NCBI RefSeq assembly: GCF_900114535.1
Contig: NZ_FOTK01000032.1
Coordinates: 1-64,000, forward strand
DNA length: 64,000 nucleotides
From: Methylobacterium pseudosasicola
GTDB lineage: Bacteria > Pseudomonadota > Alphaproteobacteria > Rhizobiales > Beijerinckiaceae
Direction of reading: 5' to 3'
The notes under the pieces are model-generated. The model had not been told where the DNA came from. It saw nothing but the letters and a program-made list of their open reading frames with translations, and made no database searches. Every line of letters starts with the position of its first letter. The stretch's first letter is position 1. Positions 62,052 to 64,000 of the stretch are shown here, piece by piece. The position numbers were made by a program, and so were the translations under genes.

Positions 62052-62834
62052 TTGGATACCCTGCTGGAGCTGTTGGCCGGAGGAATGCCGGGGGTGATCA
62101 CTGTCGATGCCACACCGGATCAGGTGATGGGCGCGCCACTGGTTGGTATCACGCGCCTGATGCTCGATCGGGCTCAGGCACTCGCTAACCTCACGCTGAC
62201 CGCCACTGGTGCGCTGAGCCGCGTCGACGTTCGCGCGCTTTTCGATGCCATGACCTGGCCCGGCTATGACAAGGCTCAGGTGCTCTCGATGAACAAGGTG
62301 CTCAACGAGATCGACGTGATGCCCGTGGAGGCCACCCGGCTCATCGCGCAAACTGCCAAGCTGCTTCGCAAACGGCAGCGGCGCCTGCTGGTGACCAAAG
62401 CTGGTGCAGCGCTTGCCAATGACGAGCAGGCCGGTGATCTGTTTCGTTGCTTGTTCGAGACGATGTTCTGGCGCGTCAACCTTGGCTATTTCGACCGAGT
62501 GCCCATGGAGGCCTGGCCGCAGAACCACATCGGCATCGTGCTGTGGTGCCTTTCCGTCATGTCGCCGGAATGGGTTGCGCGGGAGGACCTGATGCGCAGC
62601 TGTACGGTTTGGGACCCCGCGCTGGACCACGGCCCGGCGGATTTCGCGGGCTTTGCCTTCGAAAGCCGGGTGCTGCGACCGCTGACGTGGCTGGGTCTGT
62701 TCGAAACCCGGTTGGTGGGCGATGAGAGCGCCCCATCGTGGCGGCGTGATCGGCAATATCGGAAAGCCCCGCTGTTCGATCAGGCCATCCGGTTCCGCGT
62801 AGAGCTCGCCAAACCAGCGGGCCTCGCGCACTGA
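62052..62834 (+). CDS. Hypothetical protein, plasmid pRiA4b ORF-3-like C-terminal type
   Basis: 260 residues from TTG at 62052; the frame is open upstream without a good start. The part AKLLRKRQRRLLVTKAGAALANDEQAGDLFRCLFETM resembles the helical wing (L-T-x-x-G-x-x-L-x-D-x-x-x-L-W) found at the end of pRiA4b ORF-3-family proteins, which are typical of plasmids and genomic islands. The rest is unrecognised. The weak start suggests an N-terminal truncation or an upstream frameshift. Confidence 0.6.
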   Translation: MDTLLELLAGGMPGVITVDATPDQVMGAPLVGITRLMLDRAQALANLTLTATGALSRVDVRALFDAMTWPGYDKAQVLSMNKVLNEIDVMPVEATRLIAQTAKLLRKRQRRLLVTKAGAALANDEQAGDLFRCLFETMFWRVNLGYFDRVPMEAWPQNHIGIVLWCLSVMSPEWVAREDLMRSCTVWDPALDHGPADFAGFAFESRVLRPLTWLGLFETRLVGDESAPSWRRDRQYRKAPLFDQAIRFRVELAKPAGLAH

Positions 62835-63067
62835 GTGGTCGCCAGAGGGGTGCGAAGGCCGTTGGCAGCGTCGCGGTCGCTGGATTTTGACGTTCTGCGC
62901 GCGAGTAGCTGGCGACCACATTGGCTTACCTAAGCTCTTGAGATTACGCTCAGAAAAACCGGTAGAACGCAGTTTTTGAGGGTATGTACGGGGTCCTCTT
63001 CCCACGTAGCAGACGGCGCAGTGAGCGGCATGATCAGCCGTGCCGTTCACCGTCCCTCTCGCAGCGA
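62835..63067. other. Short gap without a gene
   Basis: About 230 bases after the pRiA4b-like gene; no gene, RNA or repeat recognised. Confidence 0.3.
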
Positions 63068-63538
63068 TCAAGCTGCCCGGGGCTTGCGGCGCTCCGCCAT
63101 CATGAGCCCGCGGGCCGCCGCCGCCTCCTTGATCTGCGGATCCAGTTCCCCCGCGCGCACGGCGGTGATCAGCGCTTCAAGGGTGCCCGGCAGTTTGTCC
63201 AGGCTGCCGATGCTGATCGCCGCTTTGCCCGGCTGCAGCTCCAGTGGCTTGCCGCCCACGCGCATGATGAAGTGCACGGTGCCCGCCGGGTCCTGAAACC
63301 AGCCCCGGCGCACGCGGCGGTTGACCTCAACCCGCACGCGCTGACCCGAAGCATCCTTGCGCAGAGCCAGCATCCTGGGCGGCTCATACAGGCGGCCTTC
63401 CAGCGAGGCGCTCACCATGTCCCGCTGGTCTGCCAGTTGTGCCAGCAGCTTGTCCCGTGCACGGCCCAGTGGATCGTTGGCCGATGCGGTGGGAGCAGCG
63501 GCACTCAGCTTGAGGGTCTTCAACACACTCATTTCCAT
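63068..63538 (-). CDS. DUF6641-family protein (plasmid/ICE type)
   Basis: 156 residues from ATG at 63538 or 63532. MSVLKTLKLSAA start, RARDKLLAQLADQRDMVSASLEGRLYEPPR, RRVRRGWFQDPAGTVHFIMRVGGKPLEL, KAAISIGSLDKLPGTLEALITAVRAGELDPQIKEAA match the layout I know for DUF6641 proteins on broad-host-range plasmids and integrative conjugative elements. Function unknown. Marks the right end of the window as the inside of a mobile element. Confidence 0.75.
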   Translation of the reverse strand: MEMSVLKTLKLSAAAPTASANDPLGRARDKLLAQLADQRDMVSASLEGRLYEPPRMLALRKDASGQRVRVEVNRRVRRGWFQDPAGTVHFIMRVGGKPLELQPGKAAISIGSLDKLPGTLEALITAVRAGELDPQIKEAAAARGLMMAERRKPRAA

Positions 63539-64000
63539 CTCCTCACATGTGAGCTCCGTCAGCCCTCATGCTCGGGACGCTACTGCCGTGATCCTGCCGT
63601 TCAACCAAAGACTTTCTCAGAGGTTAGAGTGGATTAACGGCCGCGCCATATAGTGGTAGCCATATTGACGTGCGAACAGTCTTGGCGGATTTCCCTACAC
63701 TGGCACTGTTTCGGGAAAATCACGAAAATAAGTCATTGAGAACACGCTCAAAATTTTCGTGTTTTCGTGCATTTTGGGCGCACTGCATCTCACGTCGGCG
63801 GCGCGGCACAACCTTCCCAGCCCATTAACCCAAGAACCAAATGGGTAGACTGGAAGTCCGCTCGTGGCGCGCCCCATGGAGCGACAGCGAAGTGGCGCCA
63901 CGAGCAGCCCTCGTCTGATGGCACCGCCAGCAGAACGAGGAGCGGAGCGCCGGGACGTCCGACGGCTTCGCGAGTGGCTTGCGAGCAGAGCGAGCAAGGC
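63539..64000. other. AT-richer region with TTTTCGTG repeats
   Basis: 460 bases without a supported gene. TAAGTCATTGA (63729-63739) recalls the integration-arm sequences. CACGAAAAT (63721-63729) is inverted relative to ATTTTCGTG (63753-63761), which is followed directly by another TTTTCGTG (63762-63769). These may be regulator or partition sites. Confidence 0.6.

Noticed and set aside
1..64000. CRISPR arrays and rRNA genes
   Set aside because: No regularly spaced identical repeats with unique spacers and no rRNA-like sequence were seen.

Overview
The window is high-GC DNA, with AT-richer stretches only in some intergenic regions. It looks like a chromosome or large replicon of an alphaproteobacterium close to Methylobacterium/Methylorubrum (Rhizobiales). 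The signs are a MucR/Ros regulator, a DUF6894 protein, many chemoreceptors and PAS/GAF sensors, a rhizobial-type PmtA, and typical palindromic intergenic repeats. The species assignment is inference from family knowledge, not from a search.

Layout. 0-2 kb: end of an IS630-type element and a soluble PAS-PAS chemoreceptor. 2-8 kb: purine oxidation, with a broken uricase gene divergent from a two-gene xanthine dehydrogenase-type enzyme and an AzgA-type purine permease. 8-13.2 kb: a branched-chain amino acid-type ABC operon (livG-H-M-SBP-livF, minus strand) whose livM reading frame carries an early TAA. 13.9-19.7 kb: a membrane chemoreceptor, then a lipid head-group region (phosphatidylserine decarboxylase, a long class III aminotransferase, an Mpo1-like membrane protein, PmtA). 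20.5-27.6 kb: cell-wall and miscellaneous genes (MltB-type transglycosylase, DUF2778 protein, DUF3750, orphan MdcB/CitG, a glycosyltransferase, a methyltransferase with a duplicated C-terminal domain). 27.7-42.1 kb: a large organosulfur scavenging region with two tandem SsuABC-type transporters, four SsuA/NMT1-type binding proteins, two flavin monooxygenases, a SfnB-like flavoenzyme and MetNI without MetQ.

42.5-64 kb is accessory in character: small hypothetical genes, a truncated AraC regulator abutting a recombinase tail and the exact 3' half of a CAT-anticodon tRNA, a truncated receiver domain, an intact IS630 element with TA target sites, a Pit phosphate permease, a Mop molybdate/pterin-binding protein, MucR, XRE and Crp regulators, a 1277-residue hybrid kinase preceded by a lone ParD-like gene, and at the right end plasmid/ICE-type genes (a DUF6641 protein). 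Two copies of an integration-arm-like sequence at 44.44 and 55.22 kb, each beside a copy of the tRNA anticodon-loop heptamer, mark repeated integration at or near a tRNA gene. No complete integrase gene remains in the window.

How the genes fit together: purine import and oxidation needs a molybdenum cofactor and [2Fe-2S] clusters, and the distant mop gene may buffer molybdate. The sulfur region would import sulfonates or sulfones and cleave C-S bonds with reduced flavin. Psd and PmtA act in series (PS to PE to methylated PE/PC). Functions rest on motif recognition by eye, and no database search was possible.
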